From Paraphoma chrysanthemicola (Eukaryota > Ascomycota > Dothideomycetes > Pleosporales > Phaeosphaeriaceae): a stretch of DNA of 64,000 nt. A model generated the notes under the pieces. That model saw nothing but the letters and a program-made list of their open reading frames with translations. It was not told the DNA's origin and did not search any database. How positions within the stretch are numbered: position 1 is the first letter of the stretch; each line of letters starts with the position of its first letter. Both the position numbers and the translations under genes were made by a program. The stretch lies in the NCBI GenBank assembly GCA_020744225.1, contig JAGMWG010000010.1, positions 186,001-250,000 of the forward strand. The letters run 5' to 3'. This document shows positions 10,667 to 23,444 of the stretch, in pieces.

Positions 10667-12753
10667 ATGGAAGGACGAAGGTCGATATCGCCCGTCAGCA
10701 TCTGCAGTCGCGATTCGTCTGATGGCGGATCGATCCGTGAGAACCCTGCGCAGCCCCTGGAAACGAAAACCAGCCACATTCAGATAAAAAGTACTCCTCC
10801 GCAATACTCAGTACTTGATCAAGACGACGCCAATGAGCCCAAGGACAACCCGCCCTCCGCATCAATTCAGCAGCAATCATGGAAACAACGCTTGGCCCTC
10901 TTTGGCTGGTGGTGGGAATTTGGGTCGATTCTCGTAGCCATCGGAAGCACAGCAGCAGTTATCGCTGTGCTTGTTAAAGTGGATGACAGTCCCATCGCGA
11001 CTTGGCCTTTCTCAATTCAACCCGCTTCGCTGGTTTCCATATTCTCTGCGATTGCGAAATCAGCACTACTCGTACCAATAGCAATGTGCTTAGGCCAGCT
11101 TAAATGGAACTACTTCGAAAAACCGCGTTCGCTGGACTATATGCAGGTCTTCGATGATGCTTCGCGTGGGCCCTGGGGTGCGATGGTCTTGTTGTGGAAG
11201 ACGAAGGGCATGGCCCGGCTAGCTGGGATTGGTGCTGTAGTAACAGTGCTCCTGATCATGTTCGAGCCGTTTTCTCAGCAAGCAATATCGTTTACTTCCA
11301 AGGACACTCGGCTTTACAATGAGTGGGCACGTATCGCTTGGACCGACTCCTTCTCGGACTTTCAATTTAATTGGGGCGCGAGTCTCATCGCGGATGGTAT
11401 GATGAGTTATTGCTTGGCTTGCCAACACTCGCTGACGATACAATAGTCCGATTGAACTTTACAATCTCAATGATGCAAGCTATGACAGGAAAGCCCACTA
11501 CCTACTCATCGACTACATGTCCAAACAAAGAATGTCGTTTCCAGAACTTTACGACACTGGGTGCCTGCAACAAATGCGAGACTCAGCCTATCAACATTGA
11601 CGAGAAGTTTGGCTGCAAGTACTACACATTGGCCACCACCACTAGCAGCAGCACGAATCGACAAAACTATTCGACGTTTCAAGAACTCAAGGATGCTGTT
11701 ACGACAGCCAATCTTCCGAATTATGGTATGGACTGTTTGCGCGAGAAAGAGGGATTTCCACCCTTCAACATCAACCTTGAGCGACGAGGCAATGATACAG
11801 CTTCCCTCATAGGCATGGGTCGGCCTCAAGACACCTCAAACATCTCTAACAGAAGTTTCTCTCAGGACGCTGTATTTGGCAACACTTACTACAGAAGAGA
11901 GGGAGACTACTTCTTGACCCCGATTGAGGGATCGTCCTTCCGATTCTGCGCCTCGGGATATAATCGCACGCAACTCGGTGGGAACAACGAGAACTTTGAC
12001 ACTATCGGAACATACACCTGCTTCATAACTAGTTGGAATCCTGGCCCGATATTTGACCTGGATACCTTCGGACAGTTCAAAGGTAATCTATCATACTGCC
12101 GCATGAGCCTATGCGCACAAGAATTCAGAGACGTTGTCATCTTCAATGACACGCTCCACCACGCCCCTGTCGTCGAAATCCCGTTGAAAGCAGTGCGGAA
12201 CACGTACCCCAGCGATGTTGTAGCCGAGGCAGAGAATGGGAAGCGTACATTTCAGATCGGCCCTCGAGCGACAGACAAGCTGAAACAAATGTTCGAAACA
12301 GTTCTGTACTCGAAGGATTTTACCGAATTTATGGTTACCTCGAGTAACGATGGCAAAGGCTGGGAAGAAGTATTCAAGCGGATCGCACCCGTTGCAAGGG
12401 ATTATATCCGAAGCAATGCGAACGACATGGTGCAGACAGCGATTGGGAAAGTATATGGGCAACAGTCATTCTTTCGCGTTTCTTGGGCGTGGATTATCAT
12501 GCCATTGCTACTTGTGGTTATGTCAATTGCTGTGCTGATCACGACGGCGATCTATAGCAGGCGGAAACCGTTTCTTTTCAAAAACTCGGTCATTGCGCCT
12601 ATGCGATACAGGATAGAAGATTGGAAGCCAGCCGAGCGGGCAATGACACATGGTGCCAGAGAAACTGATATGGATCTGGTAAAGTCCGCGGAAGGCGTGA
12701 GGGCGAGGTTGATCAAAACTGGCGATGGATCGATTAGGTTTGTGAGAGGCTAG
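10667..12753 (+). CDS. DUF3176-family membrane protein
   Basis: Two exons, 10667-11396 and 11447-12753, with a 50-bp intron (GTATGA, branch GCTGACGA, acceptor AATAG); 678 aa. The frames join as ASLIAD|VRLNFT. The first ~85 residues are disordered and Ser/Pro-rich. Helices follow at about 95-120 and 130-150, then 190-210. A long Cys- and N-glycosylation-rich extracytoplasmic region contains CPNKECRFQNFTTLGACNKC. A C-terminal transmembrane helix (WIIMPLLLVVMSIAVLITT) and a basic tail (YSRRKP) end the protein. This layout matches the fungal DUF3176 family, often expanded in Pezizomycotina, whose function is not established. ATG 10667 is the only in-frame ATG before the conserved part. Confidence 0.88.
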
Positions 12754-13511
12754 AAAACTGTGAGCGATTTTGTACGCTCTCTTGATAGTCTAGCTCATTT
12801 AAGCATTTTCTGGGACTACTACAAGCTTGGATTCGTCATCGACCATCAATGCATCAAGCGGCAGGTGCACGCGACCAAGTGAACAATACCCATCTTTCCC
12901 AGAGTGAACAGACGCGGCATGGACATCCGTTGCTACCGCTGGCCGCGTAATTCACCATAGAAAACTCCCCCAGACTCGCACACCTGACATTACAGGCTCA
13001 ATACCTGCAACAGATACCTAGATTTGACCAATCACCCACATTTATCCAACATGATACATCTCATGCGCGACCAGGGTCCCGACCGTACCTGAAACACCAC
13101 ACCACGCGGTCGTGCAACACCGACCACTCACGCCACTGCATCCACGCCTTGCATGGACGACTCGATCTTTGGCCTGGCACGCATCCACGTTGATGCTGGA
13201 TCGATATACTTCCGAAGATTGCATTGTGGCTGCAAAGGGCGTGACGCATGCAGGGTCGCAGAGATGAAGTGGGCGAACAGATATTTTTGGACCACGAAAA
13301 GGCCTGATATACACCTTGCAGGAATCCGGATGGGCTGTTTCTTTCTTCGGTTCACATGTTGTCGCTCTTTTGACGGATTGATTATACTTCACACACTCGC
13401 TCACAACACTTCTTTACATTCACACATTTACTGCACGCTTAAGACGTGACCAGAATACCACGCATCTCACTTTACGTCGGTTTTGATAGCATTTGCGAAA
13501 TATCAGACACC
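12754..13511. other. Intergenic between DUF3176 and MARVEL-like genes
   Basis: No gene supported. Short frames occur on both strands. The segment nearest 13511 has the pyrimidine-rich, CACA-containing look of a fungal 5' leader. Confidence 0.45.
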
Positions 13512-14077
13512 ATGGCAATCAATTGGGTACTACCGGTTCGCGGCGTACAAGCAGTCCTTGCGATAACAGTGCTTGGCTTGATGGCATATGGTAAGTCGAC
13601 AAACCTTAATCGCAACCAACCCAGAACATCTGCTGACTCTATCGAACAGTATCCTCATGGTGGTCATCACACTGGCGACAGTCCTCACCATCAGAAGTGA
13701 ATTTCCTCATCTTCGCACCATCATGGACAATTCTAGCTCTCGCTCCTCTAATCGCCATACCGCTCCGGTTCTCGCATCTTCTCTCCTCATCTCTGGCAAA
13801 ATGGGGATTACTCGCTCTCGAAGGTCTCACAATGCTGTACTGGTTCGGTAGCTTCATTGCGCTAGCTGTGTTCTTGAGCGATCGCATCTGCTTCGGCACG
13901 GTATGCGATGTCGCACGCGCGAGCACAGCTCTCAGTGCGCTCAACTGGGTCGCCTGGGCAGTGACATTTGTGGTTGGCGTTGTGCAGATGTTCAAGGGAG
14001 GGGACATGAGCTTTGGACGGAAGAAGAGTGGCGTGGATGTGAGTGCTGGCAAAGTGGAGATGCATCAAGGGGTATGA
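13512..14077 (+). CDS. Small four-helix MARVEL-like membrane protein
   Basis: Two exons, 13512-13590 and 13650-14077, with a 59-bp intron (GTAAGT, branch GCTGACT, acceptor ACAG); 168 aa. The intron joins AYG|TATCC to give LMAYVSSWW. The order is an N-terminal helix (VRGVQAVLAITVLGLMAYV), a short polar loop, helix 2 (WTILALAPLIAIPL), helix 3 (WGLLALEGLTMLYWFGSFIALAVFL), a Cys-bearing loop (DRICFGTVCDVARAS), helix 4 (ALNWVAWAVTFVVGVV) and a charged tail. Size, topology and the loop 3 composition match fungal MARVEL-domain proteins of the Nce102-like type, which sit in plasma-membrane domains. The family call rests on topology and composition only. Confidence 0.8.
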
Positions 14078-15378
14078 GTCTTGAAAACACAAGGGAAGAA
14101 AAACAGTCGCCGAAGATCTTGGCGAGCGAGGTGTCACGAATGGCAACGCCGAGTATGATCATCAGGTATGATCTTGGAGTACGGGTTTGGTCGAATTTAC
14201 CGCGGAATGACTGTTGGATATTCGGTTTGAGCGCTTCTCGTACATACCCATAATTTAAGTCCTTCTAAAGTGAACAAAGAGTCATTGTACTGTTTCCGAG
14301 TGTAAATCTTGAAGCTCCAAGTCTCTCGTGTGACATTGGCGTGGTTACATACCATCTCTAGATTGGGAGTGTCTTCCTTCGCTGCTGGCAATTTTTCTCA
14401 CAGACGAGGTCATGGTAGACTAGCTCAGATAACGGAGTGCCTCACTGATTAGGCACTAGTGTTTTTCGAGTCGTGCCTTATGAAGCTGTCCTGAAACTGA
14501 GAAGAGACAAGATCTGCCTGAAGACTTCCGTCCACTGCCGTGTGCTGTTATTACACGTGCGTGTCGAGACTTGCCGTGGGATCTGACATCCAGGCTTTTG
14601 CTCGAAGCTACTCGCACCAGGAAATTGGTGGACACCATTGATCCTGCTTGCGATGTTGTTGGCTTGCTATGGATGGTAAAGAACACGGTAGTTCATGGAG
14701 GCGTTCGTCGTGCTTGCTGCATTTGTCTTAGCCTGAATCTTAGCCTGAAACTACTCGCGGCTGATCGACGTCAGGGCCCTACACAACCCGCAGCTGTCAC
14801 ACACAAAGGTCATCGCGCCAGGTCAGCAATCGCATTTCGACTTTTGACGTTTCTCGGTCTTCGGCAACATGCCGATTCGAGGCTCAGTTCGTGAGAGCTT
14901 CCAGTGCTTTGTGTGTGACCCGCAGTAACACAAATCGGAGGTGCTCCATCCGAGCTGTCAACATCAAGCCATAAGGCACTCGGGTTTTCTGCATCTTTCA
15001 AATTGAAGAAAATTGAAATCTGACCAACATTGGCAGGGTGCTTGGCCTTAACATGCTGGCGTTCGAGGCCTGCAGATCCTGAAGTAGGGGAAGGGGCACT
15101 GCGGGAGCGGAGGGGCTACGCTCGAGCACACGGGTGATACGCGTACGATGCGTGACTCCAGCGCCACGAGCCGACATGTCTGGGCGCACGAAACATGTTA
15201 TGTCAAATACTTTCTCTCCGTCGCCGTTGTCCAAACAAGTGCTGCTTTCTCCAGCTTTTGCAGTCGCGCGGCTACAAACATCGATCAAGCCTTCGCGAGA
15301 GAGCAAGTTATTGAAACGATTACTTCTTCTGGACCGGACCTTTGTTATTGAGTGTGAACAGAAAAAGTATAGTTCAAG
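14078..15378. other. Intergenic, 1.3 kb, with a perfect 13-bp inverted repeat
   Basis: No gene supported. A perfect inverted repeat is present: GTCACACACAAAG at 14796-14808 and its complement at 14907-14919, 98 bp apart. The octamer ACCCGCAG lies next to both arms in the same orientation. It could be a pair of binding sites or a hairpin. The right end is the leader of the DUF7053 gene. Confidence 0.4.
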
Positions 15379-16967
15379 ATGCCGAAGACCGTTACCTTCA
15401 CCACCATTACGCCGCTGCCGACCGGCATCACGCGGAAGAGCGTGCTCGAAATGTACCAGGACCACCTCGCCATGATTGACCTCAATCCGTTAGTAGTCGA
15501 GAGGTTCAGGTGTAGGCCGCCGAGCTATGCGCCTTCGGACGAGTACTATTCCACTTGGTATACCATCAAAGGTACGATTGGCCCGTTGCCATGTTCAAGA
15601 AATTCCACTAATGCTTCAAAGACAAGGTGTCCTACCTTCCAGGCGGTCTTGCGACTGGCTCGGTCTCCTACCACGCATGCTTCCATGACCATTCCGATGG
15701 CCTCCAGACACACGTGTACGCGCCTCTGGGCCTCGATATTCGGGCGAAGTGGAGTGTTGGTGGATCTCTAGCTGGCGAGGCAAGACCTCGTTGCAGTAAG
15801 GGCGTCAGCGTCCCAAGAACTGGCCTTTATATTCGGGAGGACGTGACGATGACATGCTCGACACTGCTCATGGGATTTGTGAAGCGGACGTTCAAAGACT
15901 CGCACGCTTGTCTGGTCGAAAAGCTAGTAGAACGGGCTCATATCCTCGAATCCAATTTCGCAAACGAAAGGCTTCAGGCTTTGCGAAATGTCGACCCCGG
16001 AGAGCGCATGGCAGTCGGCGACATCTTCATCGCTCCACCGCCAGACTACCACCCACCAGGCTGCCTGACTCCAGTCTGCGACTCGCAACCCTCCCCATTA
16101 CCAGTTTACTCGACCAATGCCCAGCCGTCTCCGTCATCATATCACAGATACGACCGCTCCCTTCCACCGACACCTCTCTACCGGATCCAAACACAACCAT
16201 CACCACACTACTCACCACCCGCACACTCCTCTCACACCCGCAGCTACAGCGACCCCATCGCATCCCCCGGCTTCTCATCTGCCTCCACGCTTGTCTCTGA
16301 AAGCGATCGCCCTACCACGCCACCCAAAGACTCCGACTCCGACTCCATGGTCATGAAATTTGCCTTCATCGATCAGCCCAATCCCCTCCCCGTATCCGCC
16401 TCAGCGCCCGAACCAAACATGTATTTGCTCCCCGCAACAACCTACGGCGTAACCCCATCCTTCGAACGCGCACGCGAACAGACTATCACATCCCACGACG
16501 GCGGCTTCTCCACGCGCCGCAGCAAAGCCCGTCCACTAAGTCTCTACCCCGGCAGCCAACAAGTACAAACACAACCACGAGCACACACACATACCCGCAA
16601 CCAAAGCGCAACCACAACCTCCACCGCCCCACGCATCTCATACTACCCCGAAGAACGCCCCATCTCATTCACCTTCCCCGGCGAAGCAGACGACATGGAA
16701 GCCGCGCGCGACGCGGCGCGTCTGCTCAGCGACATTGACGATGCGATTGAGCAGTGTTTCCGCGTGACGAAGACAAGCGAGGATGCGGATGAGCAGAGGG
16801 GCGTGCTGGGGTCGGAGAAGGGCGGGTATGAGGTGTTGTTGCCAAGTACGACGTATGATGCGAGTAAGGGGGCGAGGCATGGGAGGAAGGATTCGGTTGT
16901 GCCGTGGTGCGGCTATGGGAGTGGGAGGGAGAAGGATTTGCCGCCTGTGCCTGTCGATGAGAATTAG
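15379..16967 (+). CDS. DUF7053-domain protein with disordered Ser/Pro-rich tail
   Basis: Two exons, 15379-15571 and 15622-16967, with a 50-bp intron (GTACGA...CAAAG); 512 aa. The join TIK|DKVSYLPGG keeps frame. Residues 1 to about 190 form one folded domain (KTVTFTTITPLPTGITRK, YYSTWYTI, YHACFHDHSDGLQTHVYAPLG, GLYIREDVTMTCSTLLMGFV, LVEKLVERAHIL). This resembles the fungal DUF7053 domain, a beta-rich START/SRPBCC-like fold of unknown ligand. The remaining two thirds are Ser/Pro/Thr-rich with repeated QPSP motifs and are likely disordered. A final helix-like stretch (EAARDAARLLSDIDDAIEQCF) precedes a charged C-terminus. The domain name is from memory of the family; function unknown. Confidence 0.82.
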
Positions 16968-16976
16968 CGCGAGCAT

Positions 16977-17000
16977 GCGTGCGTGCGTGCGTGCGTGCGT
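16977..17000. repeat. (GCGT)6 microsatellite
   Basis: Six perfect tandem GCGT units begin 9 bp after the stop of the DUF7053 gene, so they lie in its 3' UTR. Likely polymorphic between strains. Confidence 0.9.
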
Positions 17001-17804
17001 TGAAGCTGAAAGGCCTTGAACTTGGACTTGGACTTGTGTCGAGGGGAGGGAAGCAGGGTGTTGTGCTGTACGGGGAGCTTTTTTTTACGACTTTCTCATG
17101 TTCATTTTTCAAAGACTGGTTATATGGCATTGGAAAAGTGTGCTGCTCGCATTCTAGATTCTAGATTGTCTTTCGTACTTTACTCGCGCGGTCGTCGGAT
17201 TTGCGTAGGTGTTTGGGTCATGACATATCATCAAGTAGAGCGACAGTTCACTTCTCTTCACACTACATCACGTTCTCTGGCATGATTATGCAGTGGCACA
17301 CAATTGAGCACAAAATTATCCATCCCAAACGCCGATTTTATACCATTGATCCATGACCACAAACGGTCGCATTATACTATACACACACAAGCTCCAGGGA
17401 ACATATTCCCAGGAGCCGCTCGCTATGCTTTTTGTACATCTAAGCAGTAATTCATGACCATGCCATGCAGCCAGCATTTCCTGGCGAAGACTCTCGTATA
17501 TCGTGCGAGAATGAGCGAGCATTCCAGCATCACTCCTTCTCTGATACTAAGAGCTCGGCGCCCAAAGGAGTGCGGGTAGCTATACCATGGAAGAAAGATC
17601 TAAGAGTACAAGGGTGGAAGCGCGAGTCCAAAACGAGACTGGAAACGAAGAAGGAAAATTGGTCGTGATTATGGGATAGAAAGCCAGAGCCCGTCCAGCC
17701 GATGCACAACCAAGAATGCACATCGCTTGCCATTCGTGAAACCATGATCCAAGCATTCCAGCACAAGATCAAGCTTCAGAGAGCAAGGTAAAGGTCTCGT
17801 TATC
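17001..17804. other. 3' spacer between convergent genes
   Basis: This spacer separates the DUF7053 gene (plus) and the EDC4-like gene (minus), which converge. It contains a T9 run, a TTCTAGATTCTAGATT direct repeat near 17150 and AT-rich stretches suited to 3' ends. No gene seen. Confidence 0.45.
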
Positions 17805-20800
17805 CTAAGCACGAGCGCCGTAGTGTGCTGCAGTACGAGTCATCTCGTTGCACTTATTGACCAGGGAGGAGATGCGGCGGAGCAGTGGACTACCAGGGGT
17901 TGTCTCGTTGAGCGCCATGTATGCGTCAGTCAGGCGTTGCTTGATGACATCCATGATCTTAGGCACGATGTCGCGAATCTCGGCATCCTATATCTATAAT
18001 CAGCAAAGAAAAGAAGTAGTTGTCGACGTGCACTTACACCAGGGTTGACGCTGTTCAGGACAGAATCAAGCCATACGATCCGGGGCCCAGTGCTGCGCTC
18101 GAGTGCGTCTGACACGACCGCAGCAGTTGAGAGCGCGAGGAGAGGGCTGACTTGGCGAAGGTAGTTGGGATCGTAGCGGACGAAAACATCATCGAAAAGC
18201 TCGGTGGTGCGGCGGGACTGTAGCCACTGCATGGTTCCCTGCTCAATATTGCCCTCGGCCATGAGACGAGCGATGGATTCGGTCTCCAGCTCTTCTGGCG
18301 ACTTCTGCTTGACTGGAGAGCGAGCGGCTGGTGGAGAGCGTGTAGTAGCCTGGGCCTGGGGCTGTGCCAGTGATTGCTGTAGCTTTGCAACCTGCGACTG
18401 CAGTTCTGCTTGAGTGGCAACCATCGATTGAATCGTCTCAAGACAGGTGTGGACGGTGTCGGTGAGCTGTGCAATCTTGGCGGCATCCTCGCGTCGCTGA
18501 GCATGGGACTGGCGCAGCTGCTCCCCGATCTGATTTTCGATCAGTCCAGACAGTCCAGTAATTGCAGGAGTGACGACAGATGTGACAGCGTTAGCCACAA
18601 TAGGCTCAAAATTTCCAGTGACCTTCTTGGCAACTTGGTCGGAGAGAGACTGGAAGATATGAGGTGCCTTGAGAGCTCGAGCAACAGCATCAGGGATCTC
18701 CTTCGACAATTGAGGGCCCAGGGCGGTCTTGAGGTTGCTGCCGATGCTCTTCTCGAGCGTTGAGGACGTCTTAGCTAGCACTTCAGGGAGGAGAACGTTA
18801 CGAATATTCTCGTCGACCATCTTCCTGATGACACCTTCGACGTTCTCAGTGAGGGTGCTGGAGACGAGGCGAAGGATAGCCTCTTGTTTGGCGCCATTGG
18901 CAGCGTTCATGACACGCTTGTCTTCATCAAAGCGCTGGTACATGACGTCCAATTCGCGAGAGAATCCCTTGGTTATCTCAGCCTGAACAACTTGCTCCAG
19001 CTTCTTGGCGTCCAGTTCAGCAGCGGGGGCAGCAGGTGCGGGCGTTGCCGCGGCAGGTCGCTCCATGAACTTAGCCATGATCTGTTTGGCCCACTCAGGC
19101 GCTTCGGTATTAGATACCTTGGCTGCCTCTTGTTCTACGGCAGGTTCAGCAGGGACAGGCGATTTCGACAGTGGCGTGCTCTGGGCGGCTTGTGCATAAG
19201 ATGGTGCTGTTGTACGAGTAGATGTAGACACCTGTGAGGCCGTCTCGGTCGAGGCCTTCTTCTTCTTTTTCTTCTCGGGCTTCTCGGTGCCCCCATTAAT
19301 GATGGCTGCGCGAACAGCGTCCTGCTTGCTCTCAACCTTGGCGAGTGTCGAAGCACGGACAGCAGCCTCCGATGTCATCGATTGCCGCGACACGTTGCTA
19401 GGCTCCTTCTTGATGCTCTCGCGAACGGACCGATCGGAGACAGACTTAGGCGCAGGTGTCTCTCCAGTAGTCGAGGATTCATCCGTCACAGGCTGTGGGG
19501 GCTTCAGTTGAGAAATGGTAATGACACCTTCCTGCTCAGCTTCCTTTGGATGAATTGGCTCGCCTTCCTTCTTCCAACCCAGGTCGCTTCGTCGAATGCG
19601 TAGCACGCAGACACCCTTGGAGTGCATGACATACAACTCGAAGAGTGCCGCGTTATCCGGATCATCGACGTCTGGCGGACCAGCAGGCTCATTGAGCATA
19701 TGCAGGCTTCGGATTTGGCCCTTTGAAGCAAAGGAATACTCAGTGATACTAGTCATGATGGCGGTCGCGTTGACAGGAGGTAGCGGGCCCAGTCCCTTCT
19801 CGCCCTTGTTTGCCAGACGCTCAGTGTATCCTGCCTGGCTCAGCGCAGGCAGATTATACCTCGGGCACGAAACGTGCACAAAGAAGATCGAATTGCGAGT
19901 GGGATGAGCAACGGCCATGATGCCAGTCCTCGGATGGAAAGAGACGCTGCAGATGGCATCGGACTCATTCTCATGGGGGAGATGAATCTCTTGGACGGCC
20001 TTGCCCAGACCGAGGTCCCAGAGCTGGAAGGAATGGTTCTGCTTCATGCCAACCATGACATAACGCAGCGCGATACCCTTAGTAAACGGCTTGTCCTTGT
20101 CAAAGAAGAAGACAGAAGTAGGCCACGACTTCGCGTTAGGCGTCGTCGTATGGAATTCAAGCAAAGTCTCAGAGACCTCAACTTGGCGAGGTGGAGAGCG
20201 AGGGTTGCCCAGCTCAGGCTCGGTGAGAGTGCGAATGTCCCAGAAGCGCATGCGACCGGCCTTGTCTAGAGACACGACAATAGTATCATCCTCACTGAAA
20301 GTGAAGTCCTTGCCAGCCTTACCAGTGAGGATCTTCAGGGAACGCTCCTTAAGATACTTCTCAGTATGGCAGATGCGGCTCTTAGACCGAGCATACTCAG
20401 CGGCCACTCGAGGGAAGACGATATGAATCGACTTGCCACGGCCGACTGCGAAGAACTCAGGGTGACGTGAAGAAGGCTTGGCCCGCGTCTTCAGCTGACC
20501 GCCAGATGTGTTATCATCTTGGATGGGCGAGGGTGGAAGCATAAGGCCTTGAGAGTCGAGGTTCTCGCCGAACGTGTCTTCGCGGGATGGGTCCAAAGAG
20601 GTCCAGAAGACGGTACCGTTAACACCAATACCCAGAATGCTCTCCAGACCCTGTTGGGAATCATCCCCAGATGTGCAGAGAGCGATGTTGAAGATGCGCT
20701 CGTGATGGTTTTCGAATACTTGGCGGTATTGGCCATTTTCTTGACGGATGATGCGGAAGCCTCCCTTCTTAACCAGGGCGTAAACAATGAAGTTCTTCGT

Positions 20801-22198
20801 CGCGGATACAAGTGACCGATCAATCTGGTCAAAATCCTTCTTGAGCCGAGCAACATCCATAATGAGCTCGGGGCGAAAGAAAAGCCGTCGCGAAGGAATC
20901 TGGTTGACTTGAATAGAGGCAAAGGCGCGCATGGGGAACCTGTAGACTATGACAGGCTGGTCTTCGCCCTTTGCCAGGCTCTCCTCGGCCTCAGCAGTCT
21001 CCCAGTCGTCGGCGACGTTGTCATCAGCGATCTCGGTGGCAACCTCTTTCAAGGCGACGGTGAGGTCCTTTGGCAACGTCTTCTCCAGTTCCCTCATGTT
21101 GCTTTCGTCCTCGAGCTCCCTCTTCACTTCAGACGCTACGGCAGCCATGACTTGCTGCACTTCGGCGACATCTGCGGCAGGCATGTCACCAAGCTCCTTT
21201 GTGATCTGAACAGTGGTCTTGCTTTCGGCCTCGGCAAGAGCCTCCTCGACTTGGTGGCTGATTTGCTCGCCCAAGTCGGTCACAGCCTCAGCCACCGTTT
21301 CTGGTTGGTGAGACGCGACAGCAGGAGCAGATGCTTCAGCGATGTGCTTCGGCTTGAGTATCTCGATTTTCTTAGCGGGCGCTTTCGGTGCTTCGGGCAC
21401 GGGAGTCCGATTGCGGGGGCTGGCAGCCTCGAGCGCGTCGAATGGGTTGATGTAGGTAAATTTGGGTTGAGCGGGCGCTGCGTCAGGCTGGAATCTTGAC
21501 GGACCTGGGCTGTCAGAGCCAAAGACGCGCATGGGTGACGCAGCCGAAGCAGAAGCTGCAGCACTGCCAGCTGGGTTGGATGAGACCTGCTCTAGCTCTG
21601 CGTCGGCAAGATCCTGCGCCAGGTCGTCCACAGCCGTTTCAGGCATGATGGATGCAACGGGCGGGGAGAAGGTGGCGGAAGCGCGAGAGCTACGGCCATC
21701 CGACTGCGCCGGCTTCGGGTGGTTTAGCAGACGAAGCAGAAGCTCCTGCGGGTTCTCCGAGGGCACAGAAGCGGGCGGCGCCTGAGCCGAAGCGGAGGCA
21801 GCAGAGGGCGTCCTGTTGCCCATGAAGCCCGCCACGAGGTCCGTGGCTGAGACAGTGCGACCGTGGGCTTGAGGAACGTCGGACACCTGCGTATTCTGCG
21901 ACACGCGGCGGGCCTGTCCGGCGCCGGGCTGCGAGTTGAAGCGGAGGAGGTTGAGCAGCTGCGCGCTCTGTTGCTGGGGCGTCTGCTGTGACGCCGCGCC
22001 GTGTTCGGGCGCGGGCGTGTTGGCAGCAGACGTGTTGGGCGACATGACGGCCGACTGGTGGTGCGGCTGGGGGCCGCTGGGCGAAGGAGAGAATAGAGGC
22101 GACGAAACTGATGGCTGGCGGTAGCCGTGCTGTGGTGGTTGCTGGCTGTTGCTCGCGCCACCGTGCAGGCGAGCGAAGAGCTCCTGCAGATCCGCCAT
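17805..22198 (-). CDS. EDC4/Varicose-like decapping scaffold
   Basis: Two exons, 22198-18038 and 17987-17805, with a 50-bp intron (GTAAGT...ATATAG); 1447 aa. The N-terminal ~390 residues are low-complexity (Gln/Ser/Ala/Pro) with an acidic helical part. A WD40-like beta-propeller region lies at about 400-850, with segments such as TIVVSLDKAGRMRFWDIRTL, FQLWDLGLGKAVQEI and SVSFHPRTGIMAVAHP. A Lys-rich linker (EKKKKKK) follows, then long amphipathic helices from about 1070 to 1300 and a conserved alpha-helical C-terminus split by the intron (VNPG|DAEIRDIVPKIMDV). This order (propeller, linker, helical repeat) is that of EDC4/Varicose/S. pombe Pdc1 proteins, which scaffold Dcp1-Dcp2 mRNA decapping in P bodies. 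Orthology is inferred from architecture. Confidence 0.85.
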
Positions 22199-23030
22199 GG
22201 TGTAGGGGAAGGGAAAAGGGAAAGGGCGATCTTGACGGGGCGTTAGTGAGAGTGAGGACGCGCAACAAAAGCGTGCGGAAATGACGACGTGACGGATTGG
22301 GCGGCACTCACTTTACTCAACCCAAATATTCGTGTGCGAACTGCGCGGCTGCAGCCACTCGAAACGCGCGTAACTGGACAGCCGTGGAAATGTCTGAACG
22401 ATCGAGGAAGCTGCAGAGCAGATGTGAGATGAGAATGGCACGCTGCGATGGTGCGCAGGAAAAGTCAATGGGCGACGACGAGGACCTTGGGTGAGAGCAG
22501 ACGTAGCTGCGCGCCAGCATTGCGTTGCGCGGTCCGCTAGTGCGTATCGGGAAAGGGCGTCGATCTGCCGGTGAGGATGCGGCAACAAAGCCCCAGCGTA
22601 TATTTGGTATCAAATACACTCACCTGTCTGAGTGCTCCAGATCACAATATGAGTGTATTCAATCTGCTGGCTGTGTAATGTGAAGCAGGTCGAAGCTAAT
22701 CAAGCTGATCTGCATCAGTGAAGCAATCACCATGAGCCTGATCCTACATAGCCATCGTGATATATCATGTCCAGTGATTGTTCCGTCATGCACAAGGGAT
22801 TAGAGTCCGCTGGTATATACCTATCCGGTGATATTGCTACAGCTATTGAGTACCGGCTCGAGATTCCAAATGTTCAAGACCATACCAGTCTTTCCTGGCA
22901 GCAAGCGTTCCATTTTCTTCACAATCCCTCAACCTGCCATAACGCGTATCAGCACTCCCTCTCACTTGTCTCATAACCATACCAAAATCTTTTCCTCAAG
23001 CCTATTCTCCTCTTGCTTTGTGCTGCAAAC
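22199..23030. other. Promoter and leader of EDC4-like gene
   Basis: The left part is the 5' leader of the minus-strand EDC4-like gene; its frame is not open as a continuation. No recognisable gene. A plus-strand frame at 22828-23226 begins with TTG and has no family features, so I do not call it. Confidence 0.4.
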
Positions 23031-23444
23031 TCATATACCATTCCCATCTCCGCTCCTTCCGGTCCCCTGTTCCACTCCTTGCATATCCGTAGAAGGCGGG
23101 GACATTCTCCTAGTCCCATATATGCTATGCCGTGGGTCCAATCTCGTACCCGCTTGTGAGTTCGGGCTTCGATATATCTGCCTACCTCTTGCGTTCATCT
23201 CCGCAAATGCAGCGACACTTCTGTGATCGATCTCTTCCTGGAGACTGTGCATGATCCTTGCCTGTCGTTGCTGATCTGACCTCCGAGACGCTGCAGTACC
23301 CGATTTAGGCGTAGCACTAGCCGCGGCGTCGCTGTGGGTATCAGGGGGGTTCTCTGAGGCGAGCAGTGGCTCGTGGTTTGTATGTTCGTTGGTAAAGGTG
23401 TTCGGTGTCTTCACGAATGTAAATCCGTAGCGGAAGATGCACAT
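23031..23444 (-). CDS. Possible small hypothetical protein
   Basis: An ATG-initiated open frame of 137 codons. The composition is polar and not obviously random: after residue 25 it is rich in Ser, Ala, Arg and Gln, with a helix-like segment (RIMHSLQEEIDHRSVAAFAEM) and a Pro/Ser-rich end. I recognise no family, see no signal peptide and cannot place introns. It may equally be a chance frame in a gene-poor stretch. Confidence 0.22.
   Translation of the reverse strand: MCIFRYGFTFVKTPNTFTNEHTNHEPLLASENPPDTHSDAAASATPKSGTAASRRSDQQRQARIMHSLQEEIDHRSVAAFAEMNARGRQIYRSPNSQAGTRLDPRHSIYGTRRMSPPSTDMQGVEQGTGRSGDGNGI

Noticed and set aside
21690..22307. Minus-strand 205-codon frame over the start of the EDC4-like gene
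   Set aside because: It is a GC-rich shadow of the low-complexity N-terminus in another frame and has no independent motifs.
22828..23226. Plus-strand 132-codon frame
   Set aside because: It starts with TTG, is Ser/Pro/Phe-rich by composition and overlaps the opposite-strand frame. No motif or splice structure.
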